A stretch of 64,000 nt of DNA from Ktedonobacter sp. SOSP1-85 (GCF_016587415.1 NZ_BNJI01000003.1:62001-126000); one strand, 5' to 3'. Shown: positions 28,491 through 37,572, counted from the first letter of the stretch. Notes: generated from the sequence alone by a model not told the origin. Numbers and translations are program-made.

Positions 28491-28834
28491 GGTTGCTGCT
28501 TCAAGGGATAACTTTTCTTTCCCTTTTACTTGAGTTTATCTCGTTGCGCATCCTGTGGGTAAAACGTCTCCAAAAGGGATTATCTCTACTTGATCAATCC
28601 CAAGAAAATCCTATGATTAGGATACGAAGCCTTTGGTTCTACGTAACGGCCATCCTCATGTCCATCAGCTACACCACAGGTGATACTCAGTCTGCTCACA
28701 GCTTGTTATGCCATACTAAAGACTACCCGTTCTCCCATGAGATAGAGGGTGGAAGGTACATCACAATACGAATCGGTGAGTTTCCCTTCCTACTTAGTTG
28801 CCTTATCGAGAGCGCAAGCAGAAAAGTGACCATT
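28491..28834. other. Stretch without gene between tnpB and HMA-like gene
   Basis: About 340 bp. The frame of the following HMA-like gene stays open back to 28439 but shows no domain in this part (a hydrophobic LLLQGITFLSLLLEFISL run only). I see no supported gene. Confidence 0.3.
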
Positions 28835-29086
28835 ATGAACATACAGCGTCTTACCATGTCCATCGAGAATCTAAGTTATGGCGGCGGCGGCACGCTTCAA
28901 GTGGAACGAGCGCTGGCTCGTCTCTCTGGTGTGATCTACACCTATGTAAATCCAGTGATTGAAATGGCTTATGTGAAGTATGACCCGGAACAGGTTAACC
29001 ATAAACAGTTGGTAAAAGCCGTGAAACAAGCAGGCTTTGAGGCAGGATCCCTTAGCCTCCACTTAAGAGGAGAACGCTTCTCTTAA
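28835..29086 (+). CDS. HMA-like small protein lacking CxxC
   Basis: An 83-residue protein if started at ATG 28835. It follows the beta-alpha-beta-beta-alpha-beta fold of heavy-metal-associated domains: MNIQRLTMSIENLSY, TLQVERALARLSGVIYTYV, EMAYVKYDPEQVNHKQLVKAVKQAGFEA. Where copper chaperones have GMxCxxC, this protein has IENLSYGGGGTL, so both metal-binding Cys are absent. It could be a decayed metallochaperone domain, a cut-off piece of a metal ATPase, or a member of an HMA subfamily with a glycine-rich loop. The first HMA domain of the CopA at 39689 also lacks CxxC. It is flanked by two TnpB elements, so mobility is likely. Confidence 0.55.
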   Translation: MNIQRLTMSIENLSYGGGGTLQVERALARLSGVIYTYVNPVIEMAYVKYDPEQVNHKQLVKAVKQAGFEAGSLSLHLRGERFS

Positions 29087-29094
29087 GTCTGTGA

Positions 29095-29215
29095 CACTCC
29101 GCATCGGTTGAAACCGAGCAGCTTCTGCCACTCTTCCGTAGTCGGCATTCTGAGTAGGTGAGGCGTAGCCTCTACTCGGTGTGACTGCCGTAGTGGGGGA
29201 GGAATAGCTCAGGGG
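29095..29215 (-). ncRNA. Candidate omega-RNA / right end of second TnpB element
   Basis: On the minus strand, directly after tnpB, the sequence folds into nested stems: CCGAGTAGAGGCTACGCCTC with CTACTC, flanked by ACTACGGC and GCCGACTACGG halves, and finally CGGTTTCAACCG (about 29108-29119). This structured tail is what the right end and omega-RNA scaffold of an IS605-group element look like. Exact ends are unknown. Confidence 0.4.
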
Positions 29216-30708
29216 CGCTCGTCCATCCAGAGCGTTCCCTGTTGCGCGGTGCCATGCACGTTGCGTTCTCCATGCCTAGCCTCAGAGATGGATGGTCCCT
29301 TTTGACATTTGGCGTCTTGGGAGAGAGCAACACCTGTCTCTTTCGAGACTCTGCCTGCACGTCGCACAGCAGTATGAGGCTTTTCTTGGAAGGGGTCTGC
29401 ATAGCGCTCAAGCAAGCGCTGACCGATCTTGAGACTGGCATTGCGGTCGGCATGTCCGCGCATCTGGCACTGTGGGCAGACGACCAAAGCAGCGCCGGGA
29501 GTATAGCCTGATTCTGGCTGTCCCTGCTTGTAGCGAATGACAGCGGCGTGGCAGCGATGACAGTGTCTGCTGGTATTGCGCGGATTGACCCGGCTGGTGA
29601 TGATGCCACTTGCATTCCACGCCTTATATTTGCTGTAGCGGAACATGCGCCCTTTCATCCAGTAGGCTCGCTTTGTATTGCCACGACGCGAATACTTCCC
29701 CTTTTCTGGCTGGAGATTGCCCAGGTGCTCAAAGACCAGGATGCTGGCCTGATGTTCCTTGGCGAACTGGACAATGCGACCGCTGACCAGGTGCGCGATG
29801 TGTTCATCAAGATGGCGGATTTTGCGCCAAAGGTCGGCATTGTCCTGTTCATTCTCCGCCAGGATGCCAGTCTGTGATCGGTTGCGTGCAATGCGTCCAA
29901 GCAGCAACTTCCTAAAGCCCGCTATCTCTGTGCCATTTCCGATGAAGGAGGTGGCCAGGATGGTGCCTTCAACTGTCTGGACGCTGCATACGGCTATGTG
30001 CTGGTCGAGATTGAGATCGACCGCACAGATGCGGGTCTGGGGATTGGTCGTGATCTGCTGCTCAACGTTGGCGGGAGCAGCGAAGGTCTTTTCGATGGGA
30101 GTATGCAGCCACCACTGCTTTCCCCTGCGAACCAGGGAAGGGCTACCCATCTGGAAACCTTCGGGGAGATCGCGTGAGAGCAGACCAACCTTGAGCCAGG
30201 ACCAACACGTCCCGGTCCAGACCTTGAGCAGGATACAGTGATCACAGCGCTCTTTCCACTGGCTCGCGTAGAAGGGAACCGACTTGTTCCAGCTACGTGG
30301 TGGGACCGGTGGCCGCTCTCGGAACGGCTTCGACTTTTTGCCCTTGCGGGGCTTCTTTAATTCGTATTTCTCCTTGCGCGCTCGCCATTTTTTGAGTGAG
30401 GAAAAGAAGGAGCGAGCAGAACCAAGCGCCGCATTGATGGCGGCACGGCGAAACATGGCCGGGATATCTGGGGCGATGTCTGTGAGCGGCATGATGGACG
30501 CAGGGTTTGCCTCTGTCGCATGGGTGAGCCTTTCCAGCGCCGTGAGCGCCTCTTTGTTTGTGAGAACCAGGAGGCCTTCATGAGCCTGGATACATTCGAA
30601 GTAGAAGGCGACGACACGGTTGAAGAGGGCCTGATTGGCCGCAAAGACTTCAGCATGCTGCGGCTGGTAGTGCAATGCCGATCGTATCGTGCTGGTCGCC
30701 TTGGCCAT
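29209..30708 (-). CDS. tnpB: TnpB family RNA-guided endonuclease (second lineage)
   Basis: About 499 residues with start ATG 30708, which has AAGGAGGAAG upstream; the frame is open to 30804. RuvC-like catalytic residues are Asp 231 in CAVDLNLDQHIAV, Glu 327 in LVFEHLGNLQ and Asp 421 in GHADRNASLKIG. Between the last two a four-Cys zinc finger is complete: CHRCHAAV and, about 22 residues on, CPQCQMRG. The C-terminal tail (HTAVRRAGRVSKET to the end) is typical of the part that overlaps the guide RNA. It is clearly different from the tnpB at 26877. No tnpA is present, so mobility would need transposase in trans. The element sits in a broken GH15 gene. Confidence 0.85.
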   Translation of the reverse strand: MAKATSTIRSALHYQPQHAEVFAANQALFNRVVAFYFECIQAHEGLLVLTNKEALTALERLTHATEANPASIMPLTDIAPDIPAMFRRAAINAALGSARSFFSSLKKWRARKEKYELKKPRKGKKSKPFRERPPVPPRSWNKSVPFYASQWKERCDHCILLKVWTGTCWSWLKVGLLSRDLPEGFQMGSPSLVRRGKQWWLHTPIEKTFAAPANVEQQITTNPQTRICAVDLNLDQHIAVCSVQTVEGTILATSFIGNGTEIAGFRKLLLGRIARNRSQTGILAENEQDNADLWRKIRHLDEHIAHLVSGRIVQFAKEHQASILVFEHLGNLQPEKGKYSRRGNTKRAYWMKGRMFRYSKYKAWNASGIITSRVNPRNTSRHCHRCHAAVIRYKQGQPESGYTPGAALVVCPQCQMRGHADRNASLKIGQRLLERYADPFQEKPHTAVRRAGRVSKETGVALSQDAKCQKGPSISEARHGERNVHGTAQQGTLWMDERP

Positions 30709-30860
30709 GTCTGCTTCCTCCTTGCCCCGTGTGCTACTCCTGATACTGAGTATAGCATGCCTAGAACATCTTTTCAACAAGCAAGGGCTCAAGCCCGGAC
30801 ACACCTTACCCCGCTCTCAAGAGACGGGGCTTGCGGTGGGCTCAAGCCCAAAATGTCATA
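30709..30860 (-). other. Left end region of second TnpB element
   Basis: Two hairpin-forming segments lie here: CCCCGCTCTCAAGAGACGGGG (about 30811-30831) and the GGGCTCAAGCCC palindromes at about 30784-30795 and 30838-30849. GH15-coding sequence resumes just beyond, near 30860, so the element boundary is placed there. Confidence 0.5.
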
Positions 30861-31740
30861 GGAGAGAGGTTGAGAAAGATTATATAAGGAAAGAGCATCC
30901 ATCAGTTCTCCATAGATATCAAGTTGGTACTGATCGTGCGCTCCGTTGCCAATACGCACTGGTGAACTTTGTCGATAGCCTTCCAGATGGGGGACCATAG
31001 TCTCTGTCAAGACACGTACACCATTATGCCATATACTGGCTGCAATGCGCCTTCCTCATCAAGTTTATGAAACCGCGCCGTAAAACCCCTGGCTTTAGCC
31101 GTGGGGAGTCGTCACGACAACACCCATCCAACCAGCCCATAAATACCTCAGCCTCCTGCGTCAAACTCAGTGTGAGCAAACTGTTGAGCGTGAAAGCCGC
31201 ATCACGTAACCAGATGTAGCGGTAATCCCAATTGCGAGTGCCGCCAATATGTTCTGGCACGCTGGTCGTAGGAGTTGCTACCAACACGCCTGTACGCGCA
31301 TAGGTCAGGAGTTTGAGGACTAGCGCCGACAGTTGTACCGTCTCGCGCCAGCGCCCCTGATACTTGCACTGGCTGAGCCAGTCTCGCCAGTACCACAGCA
31401 TATGGTCAAAAGATTCCTGGTAATTACAGAACGGAGGACAAGTCAGCGTCTCCGTGCCTGCTTCAGCATACTCTAACAAGAAGAGTGCTGATTGACCAGC
31501 ATGCAGAGAAAACAGTGCACGTACTCCCCCTAGATTATCAGGTTCAAGTTGTACAGAGGACGCAATCCCGAATCAGGGCTTGCGCTGTGGAATACTCCCC
31601 CCTGTTCTGATAGGGACAACGTGTGCGTATCGCGAGTATAGCTTAAGGCCGGGCGACAAACCAGATCAAAGGATAATGAGCCACGGGTTACCTGGACGGA
31701 ACGCGCCAGGTGATGGTCACAGGCTCTGCTTCCAGCAGGC
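30861..31740 (-). pseudogene. GH15 glycoside hydrolase pseudogene
   Basis: Minus-strand fragments in several frames give consecutive parts of a GH15 (glucoamylase/trehalase-like) enzyme. From the N side: VTRGSLSFDLVCRPALSYTRD (around 31690), a frame change near 31520, LFSLHAGQSALFLLEYA, SVPEHIGGTRNWDYRYIWLRDAAFTL, MGWLDGCCRD, then a ~38-bp hairpin insert, FHKLDEEGALQPVYGI, another frame change, and PVRIGNGAHDQYQLDIYGELM. The 3' end is cut by the TnpB element near 30860 and the 5' end by IS4-like sequence near 31740. Such enzymes cleave alpha-glucans or trehalose. The gene is non-functional. Confidence 0.8.
31075..31112. repeat. Hairpin insert inside GH15 pseudogene
   Basis: A palindromic segment (CCCC...TGGCTTTAGCC...GTGGGG at 31086-31106) separates GH15 codons for CCRD from those for FHKLDEEG, which are adjacent in the family. 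It resembles an IS200/IS605-end or REP-like hairpin that moved alone. Confidence 0.5.
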
Positions 31741-32822
31741 TTCACAGGCTTAAAGTCGGTAATCTCCCCTACCCCTTCACCAGAGGCAGCCAAGTTTTTG
31801 CAAGCGGTGCTCTCGGAATTGGTGGAACAGGTTGTGACCGTGCAAGCGGCCCCTATTGCCCTCTTCAAGCCATTCACGCAGGTGGTTGTTGAGGACAGCT
31901 CGACCATCATCCTGCAAGCCGCGCTCAAAGAGCTGTGGCCTGGATGTGGGGGAGGCAGTCAAGAACACAGTGAATGCAGCCAGGCCGCGCTCAAGCTGCA
32001 TGTGCGTTGGGATGTCAAACACGGGCAACTCATGGGACCACGCTTGTCAGCAGGGCGAGTGCATGAATTGCATGGGCCCCTGAGTCAGAAGCCAGTTCGC
32101 CCTGGCAGCTTGTACGTTGCTGACCTGGGTACTGGAGCCTGGCCCACTTGCGTCACCTCCACAAGCAGAAGGTGCGCTTCTACCAGCATCCCAAAGCCAA
32201 CACGGTCTTTTGGGATCGAGAGGGCAAGCGGATTGAACTGGAGAGGATCTTGCCACGGACCATTGGACAGGTCAAGGTGAAGCATGTTTATTTAGGAGCA
32301 CAGGATCCCTTGCCCGTTCGCCTGCTGATGGTACGCGTTCCCGACGAGGTCGTGGCCCAACGGCGCGAGCGCCTGGCGCAAGAGGCAGCTGATAAAGGTC
32401 AAGCAGTCAACTCTAAGCAATGGGACTTGGCTGCCTGGACACTCATTGTGACCAACGCTGCCGCTAAGCATGTGGGACCAGCGCATGCCTTGGTAATTAT
32501 GCGTGAACGCTGGGTGATCGAGCTCCTCTTCAAGCTTTGGAAAAGCCAGGGGCACATTGAAGAGTGGCGCTCGGAGCATCCCTGGCGAGCGTTATGTGAG
32601 CTGTATGCTAAATTGATGGCGGTTATGGTCCAACATTGGCTCCTCTTGTGCGGGATGCAGGCAGGATCCCTGGCGCCGTTTGGTCAAAGCCTCAGCGGTA
32701 GTGCGTTCTCTTGCCTGACAAGGGTTGGAAGTGCTCCGTGGCTTACGCCGCTTGCGCCTGTTGGTCAGCCAACTCTCTTGGATGATGCGGTCAGGCTGTC
32801 GGGTCAATCCTCGCGCGACTGA
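31741..32822 (+). pseudogene. IS4 family transposase pseudogene
   Basis: The N-terminal part is read in the frame of 31798 (FLQAVLSELVEQVVTVQ, VVVEDSSTIIL, with the first catalytic Asp, and LYVADLG with the second Asp). It then shifts near 32130, where GGTACTGG seems to lack one T of GGTTACTGG. The rest reads LRHLHKQKVRFYQHPKANT to VIMRERWVIELLFKLWKSQG, whose Tyr/Arg/Glu/Lys-like block carries the catalytic Glu. The extreme N terminus is missing against GH15-derived sequence. No terminal repeats were found. The single-base deletion makes it non-functional. Confidence 0.75.
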
Positions 32823-32893
32823 ACTCTGCTTGGCTCAACTGCTTCTCGATGGTCTTGATTGGCTCTTCACTTAATGCCTATGGGGCTTTTCTG

Positions 32894-33187
32894 TCAGTGC
32901 CCCTGATGGATCACTTGGTTGCCACTATTGCCGGAGTTATCCTGGCTGGTGCCCCAGTTGTAGCCCGAGTTGCCATCATTTCCCTGGAAAGAGCCATAAT
33001 AGTAATTGTTATTACTATTAATACCATCATCGTTTCCGCTGCTATATTGATTATTCTGCGGATACCATGCTGCTGTGCGCTTCGAAGAAGCAAATGCAGT
33101 TGTAGGTAAACCTGTCAGAAACACTATTGAGATGGTCAGGCTTATAATAATGAAGCATAAACTCTTTTTTGGGAAAGAAAGTATCAT
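32894..33187 (-). CDS. Small secreted Asn/Gly-rich protein
   Basis: A 97-residue protein when started at 33187, where AGGAGA sits 5 bp before the ATG. Residues 1-~32 form a clear signal peptide: Lys-Lys, then CFIIISLTISIVFLTGL, then a cleavage site at AFA. The mature part is very rich in Asn, Gly, Ser, Tyr and Gln (NNQYSSGNDDGINSNNNYYY, then repeated GNDGNSGYN / NSGNSGN units) and ends QVIHQGH. Such low-complexity secreted peptides may be surface or matrix proteins; no known family is recognised. Flanked by decayed transposases. Confidence 0.55.
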   Translation of the reverse strand: MILSFPKKSLCFIIISLTISIVFLTGLPTTAFASSKRTAAWYPQNNQYSSGNDDGINSNNNYYYGSFQGNDGNSGYNWGTSQDNSGNSGNQVIHQGH

Positions 33188-33563
33188 TATGCTCTCCTGT
33201 CTCACTCTCCCGAACAAAAAATCTTTGATAGAAGACTTCTACTCTCCGTTAAGAGCCCCGTTTCTACCAGTGTATCGCGTGTAAGAAGAGGCTGATTTGT
33301 ATGTGTTGGCGCAGAGCGTTACAGATTGATTCGTGGCAGAAATGGGCGTGGCTTCTTGACCAGGATCAGGGGGAAGGTGCGTCGCTGATAGGAACAGCTC
33401 ACCACAGGATCCTCGGGCGCTGCCGTAGTGCAGGAGCTGAGCTATAAATTCCCCTTTAAATATGGGTTGTTTCATAATCGAATCCCTTGATTGCACTTCT
33501 ATAATGCTAAACCTAGCAGACTGGACTGCTCCCGAAAACCCGGGTCTGACGCTTTTTTGATGC
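33188..33563. other. Intergenic stretch next to ISL3 fragment
   Basis: About 375 bp between the secreted protein and the ISL3 transposase end. It holds the promoter of the secreted protein. Nothing else is recognised. Confidence 0.3.
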
Positions 33564-34751
33564 TCATGATGAATCCATTGAACCGTGAAGAACGCGCTGG
33601 CGCAGGAGGTCAAAATTCGCTCTACCATACATCTGCCGCTTAAGATACTTCAAACGATGAACATGCCCTTCCACAACACCATTGTTCCAAGAAAAAATGA
33701 GTCCAGCGTGCACTGCTTCCTGATCCTGGCGCAACTTGGCGACAAACGAGCGGAATTCAGGAATACCACTGTGAAACGCTGCATAGAACCACAGATCGAG
33801 TTCTTCTCCCCGGCGCTCTCGTACCATCTGGAGAAACAGTTGGAACAGCGATGCGCTCCAACTCAGGGTGGAGTTTCTTTGCCTGGACAAGGCTTGCACT
33901 TCCTCTTGACTCAATTCCTCATCGTGTCGCAAGAGCAGGCCAATGAAACAAACGACTTGGAGTGAGTTCAGTTGTCTGGGATATGGGAGGGAGAACACCC
34001 CCTGTTGTTCCAGTTGGCATAAGCCCAACACGTAGCGCACCACGGTCATTCGTGTGCCGGTAAACCCTTGTGCCACAATTTCTCGCCACAGTCCCAATTC
34101 GTTACGATACCCTTCTTGATAGCGAGCTCGCAGGTAGGGTTCATAGGGAGTCAGAATACCAGGCTTGGGAGAGCGGGAAGGCTTTTCAGGAAAGCTCTCT
34201 GCTTTCGCATAACGAAGAACTGATTCTCGATGCATCTGGAATCGCCGTGCAATTTCGCGATGACTCATACCTTGTTTCACAAAACGCTGTACAGCCTCGT
34301 AACGCTCAACACGTTTGTCTCTTGCCTGTCCCTTCCGGTACTCCCGATCTGGTCGGGCATAACGAACTGTAAGAGGATTCGCATTCACGTTGGGAACAGG
34401 AACACGAATGTGTTTGAGAAGTCGGCGATGGCGATGAAAACTGCGCTCCAGCACTTCTGCCAGATGACGCACGACATGGAAGCGATCTGCGACTTGAACT
34501 GCTTGAGGAGCACCTTGACGAGATCTCAAAGCATATTCGCCGCCGCGATCTCGGCTGATGACCAGAATTTCAGGGTGATTTGCCAGCCATTTGGCAAGGG
34601 TCGCAGCAGTGCGATCAGGCAGAACATCGATTGGGCGGTGTGTTTCCAGATGCAACAGAAGCGTTCCATAGCGCTTGCCTCGGCGATAACTCCAATCATC
34701 TCCTCCCAGGATACGCACCAATTGATCTGCGGTGTTCATGTATACAAGCAA
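33564..34751 (-). pseudogene. ISL3 family transposase, N-terminally truncated
   Basis: 395 residues that begin within the catalytic domain of an ISL3 transposase: GGDDWSYRRGKRYGTLL (first Asp), VISRDRGGEYA (second Asp), ADRFHVVRHLAEVLE and, at the C terminus, NNGVVEGHVHRLKYLKRQMYG with the catalytic Glu. The central part has the family's inserted HTH (SHREIARRFQMHRESVLRYA). The zinc-finger and N-terminal DNA-binding region, normally about 150 residues, is missing upstream of 34751, where the sequence changes to an unrelated frame. It is therefore a 5'-truncated remnant, although the remaining frame is open. Confidence 0.75.
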
Positions 34752-35090
34752 GAGGGTGTCGAGACATCCTTATTCAGCAAGCGATCTGACGTGTCACCTA
34801 CTTTCCAGCCTATCATTGCTTTTCCATCAGGCGAAAGATAGTCAATATCTTGATGGGAGAACGCAGAGAAGTAATCCTCATCGCTCAGAACCTCTGGAAA
34901 CACCATACTACCTCTTTCTGAGACAATGCTGAGTGATCGCTGAGAGGTACCTGAAGAAGCGTGTTCAGGATATGATCTCGTCGTGACCCGGTGAACGTAC
35001 CTTGTGATGAAGTCGTGATACTTCAGGGCTAGAATCTCCCTGGAGGGATGACAAGACGAAGCTATTTGAGCTGGAAGGAGGACGCTCTCC
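34752..35090. other. Regulatory stretch upstream of two-component genes
   Basis: About 340 bp. A minus-strand frame from 34905 (MVFPEVLSDEDYFSAF, RBS-like AAAGAGG before it) runs into the ISL3 remnant and could be the start of a gene lost to that insertion; I do not recognise it. The promoter for the response regulator must be here. Confidence 0.35.
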
Positions 35091-35762
35091 ATGCAAAAAC
35101 ATATCCTGGTGATTGATGATGATCCGGCGGTCACGAGTCTTTTGAAACGCGGCTTATCCTACGAGGGCTTTGCGGTCGAAACGGCCCGCAATGGCCGCGA
35201 GGGGCTGACCACTGCGCGTGAACACCCTTCAGACCTGGTGATCCTGGATGTGATGATGCCTGGCCTGGACGGTTATGAGGTATTACGTCGGCTGCGCGCT
35301 GCTGATGAACAATTACCTGTGCTTATGCTCACTGCAAAGGATACCCCAGCTGACCAGGTGCAAGGGCTCACTGCTGGCGCTGACGACTACGTAACAAAAC
35401 CGTTCCCGTTTGATGTCTTGGTTGCACGCATTCGCACGCTCCTACGACGACAACAGCTCGACCGTCCGCCAGTGCTCCGTTTTACGGACCTCGTTCTGGA
35501 TACGGGCAGCCACGTCGTACAGCGTGGATCACGAGACATTCCACTGACGAGCCTGGAATTCAAACTCCTGGAGGAGTTTCTTGTTCATCCGCGCCAGGTC
35601 CTTTCCAAGGATCTCTTGCTCGAACGAGTGTGGGGCTACAACTTTGATACTAACGTAGTAGAGGTATACGTCAAGCAACTGCGACACAAATTGGAAGCGA
35701 TGGGCGAGCCACGCCTGATCCAAACAATCCGCAATGTTGGATATGTGCTTCGGGAGCCTTAG
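35091..35762 (+). CDS. OmpR-family response regulator
   Basis: A 223-residue two-component response regulator. The receiver domain has the acidic pocket VIDDDPAV, phosphoacceptor Asp 53 in LVILDVMMPGLDG, Thr in LMLTAKDT and Lys in DDYVTKPFPF. The C-terminal winged helix (residues ~130-223) has PLTSLEFKLLEEFLVHP, LLERVWGYNFDTNVVEVYV and the wing RLIQTIRNVGYVLREP. It is most like the MprA/TcrA subgroup. The histidine kinase follows after 3 bp, giving a tight operon. Downstream lie a copper ATPase, a glutaredoxin-like protein and Hsp20, which suggests metal, redox or envelope stress as its input. Confidence 0.92.
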   Translation: MQKHILVIDDDPAVTSLLKRGLSYEGFAVETARNGREGLTTAREHPSDLVILDVMMPGLDGYEVLRRLRAADEQLPVLMLTAKDTPADQVQGLTAGADDYVTKPFPFDVLVARIRTLLRRQQLDRPPVLRFTDLVLDTGSHVVQRGSRDIPLTSLEFKLLEEFLVHPRQVLSKDLLLERVWGYNFDTNVVEVYVKQLRHKLEAMGEPRLIQTIRNVGYVLREP

Positions 35763-35765
35763 CCA

Positions 35766-37187
35766 ATGTCCATTCGCTTGCGGTTTGCCTTTTGCTATGG
35801 GACACTCTTCGCGCTCATTCTCCCTCTTATGACGGTGCTCAGTTACGCGATTCATGCGCGAGGTCAGTATGACGATATCGACCGGATGCTCATCGTTCGC
35901 ACTGAACATGCGGCAAGCGAAGTGACGTCAACTAGCAGGCCTCATCTCTTGCAGAGAGAAAAAGGCTTTGAGATTGCGCTGCACCTCTATAGTTCAACTG
36001 GCGTTTTACAAGACCAAACGCTTGGCACCGCGCCCCTTCCTTCAGTCGATCCACGGGCTATCCTGCACACGCCCACCAGGCCAGCCTTTGATCCTATCGT
36101 GGGCCTCTTTCCGCCCCTGATGGGATCCCCACCTGTGATACCTGATGCAACAAGCGCCTTTAGCCTGATAAACACGTCAGAACAGCGCTGGCGCGTCTAT
36201 GTGCTGCCATTTCATACCGCACAAGGAGCAGGGTATCTTGAAGCTGTGACGCCTCTTGGGCGCCTGGACGCCTCCATCCAAGCATTTCGCATGATACTAC
36301 CGCTCCTTGGGCTGACCAGCCTGTTTCTGGCGCTACTGGGAAGTTGGGCCATCGCGGGCAATGCCCTCCGTCCCATCACCCGGATGATCCAGACAGCTCA
36401 AACGATTACCCTGTCGCGTGATCTCTCCCGCCGTATCGAAATGCCAGCGCACCATGATGAGCTTGGGCGGCTGGCGGCGACATTCAATGAGTTGCTTGCC
36501 AGCGTTGAAGCTGCCCATCGGACCCAACAGCGCTTAGTGGCAGACGCCTCCCATGAACTCCGTGCACCACTCACTGCCATCTTGGGCAATATCGAACTTC
36601 TTCACCACCAGCAGAACATGCCAGCCGGAGACCGTGAAGAGGCCCTGGCGGAGTTGGAACGAGAGGCGACTCGTCTCTCTCGCCTAGTCGCTGATCTTTT
36701 AATGCTGGCGCGTGCGGATGCCGGGATCGGCCTTAAGCGTCGCCCGATCGACGTAGATCTCCTGGTCCTGGATGCTTTTCATGAGGCGCGTCACCTTGCG
36801 CAAGGCCAAACCTTGCGCCTTGGGCCATTCGAACCTGCCCACATCGAGGGCGATGAGGATCGGCTCAAGCAACTCCTCTTGATCCTCCTGGACAATGCAC
36901 TGAAGTATACTCCTGCTGGCGGGGAAGTTGTCCTCGGATTACGTCCTCAGGAGGAGCGTGTCGATATTCTGGTACGTGATACGGGTGTGGGAATAGCGCC
37001 GGAGGCATTGCCTCACGTCTTCGAGCGCTTCTATCGAGCTGACCCAGCCCGCAGCCGTGATCCGGGGGGAACGGGTCTAGGCCTGCCCATTGCCCAGTGG
37101 ATTGTCGAACAGCACCAAGGGACGATCCGGCTGGAAAGCCAGCCGGGACAGGGCACCCTGGTCACGGTACGTCTTCCTCTCGGATAA
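35766..37187 (+). CDS. Membrane sensor histidine kinase
   Basis: A 473-residue kinase. TM1 is at ~8-27 (FCYGTLFALILPLMTVLSYA), then an extracytoplasmic sensor of ~150 residues without an obvious named domain, TM2 at ~178-200 (ILPLLGLTSLFLALLGSWAI) and a HAMP-like linker. HisKA follows with His 263 in ADASHELRAPLTAI, then HATPase_c with LLDNALKYTPAGG (N box), DTGVGIAPEAL (G1) and GGTGLGLPIAQ (G2). It pairs with the regulator 3 bp upstream. Its last 26 bp overlap the convergent glutaredoxin-like gene. Confidence 0.92.
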   Translation: MSIRLRFAFCYGTLFALILPLMTVLSYAIHARGQYDDIDRMLIVRTEHAASEVTSTSRPHLLQREKGFEIALHLYSSTGVLQDQTLGTAPLPSVDPRAILHTPTRPAFDPIVGLFPPLMGSPPVIPDATSAFSLINTSEQRWRVYVLPFHTAQGAGYLEAVTPLGRLDASIQAFRMILPLLGLTSLFLALLGSWAIAGNALRPITRMIQTAQTITLSRDLSRRIEMPAHHDELGRLAATFNELLASVEAAHRTQQRLVADASHELRAPLTAILGNIELLHHQQNMPAGDREEALAELEREATRLSRLVADLLMLARADAGIGLKRRPIDVDLLVLDAFHEARHLAQGQTLRLGPFEPAHIEGDEDRLKQLLLILLDNALKYTPAGGEVVLGLRPQEERVDILVRDTGVGIAPEALPHVFERFYRADPARSRDPGGTGLGLPIAQWIVEQHQGTIRLESQPGQGTLVTVRLPLG

Positions 37188-37572
37188 TCCACGCGTTGTT
37201 GACGAACGGCAATGCGCTTATTTCTGCACGCAGATCATGAAGGGGAGAGGGAACAGACGAAAGCCGATGCAATCCGTGCAGTCGGCAATCCAACTCACGT
37301 CGCAGTTTCCCTTCGGAGAGACGACCATATGAGAACGGCTTGCCATCAATCAGCATGCCAGGTGGCAATAACAATCCCCCTTTCACCGCCAGGCGCCATC
37401 CCAGGGGAGAACCCATATCAAGCGTGGCAATCGAGAGCCAGTATTCATAGGAGAGGCTCCGCAGAAGCTCCTGGGCTTGCTCGCAGAAACAACAATGCTC
37501 CTGTGTGAGGAGCAGTACATGGATACACTGAAACTGTACGCCATCAAATTCTAGAGAAGAAGACGTTTCCAT
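37162..37572 (-). CDS. Glutaredoxin-like thiol-disulfide protein
   Basis: A 136-residue protein with a thioredoxin fold at its N-terminal half. The strand IHVLLLTQEHCCFCEQAQELL carries a CxxC-type active site (Cys-Cys-Phe-Cys). A later LLPPGMLIDGKPFSYGRLSEGKLRREL supplies the cis-Pro and the last strand-helix of glutaredoxins. The C-terminal ~40 residues have no recognised fold. It is cytosolic, and a role in disulfide exchange or in delivering electrons or copper-sensitive thiols is likely. It is convergent with the histidine kinase and overlaps it by 26 bp, so the two genes constrain each other. It lies in the metal-stress block. Confidence 0.65.
   Translation of the reverse strand: METSSSLEFDGVQFQCIHVLLLTQEHCCFCEQAQELLRSLSYEYWLSIATLDMGSPLGWRLAVKGGLLLPPGMLIDGKPFSYGRLSEGKLRRELDCRLHGLHRLSSVPSPLHDLRAEISALPFVNNAWIIREEDVP

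Noticed and set aside
34736..35134. Minus-strand ORF overlapping the response regulator start
   Set aside because: Most of it is antisense to upstream and coding sequence of the response regulator; only the part from 34905 could be a gene stub and it resembles nothing known.
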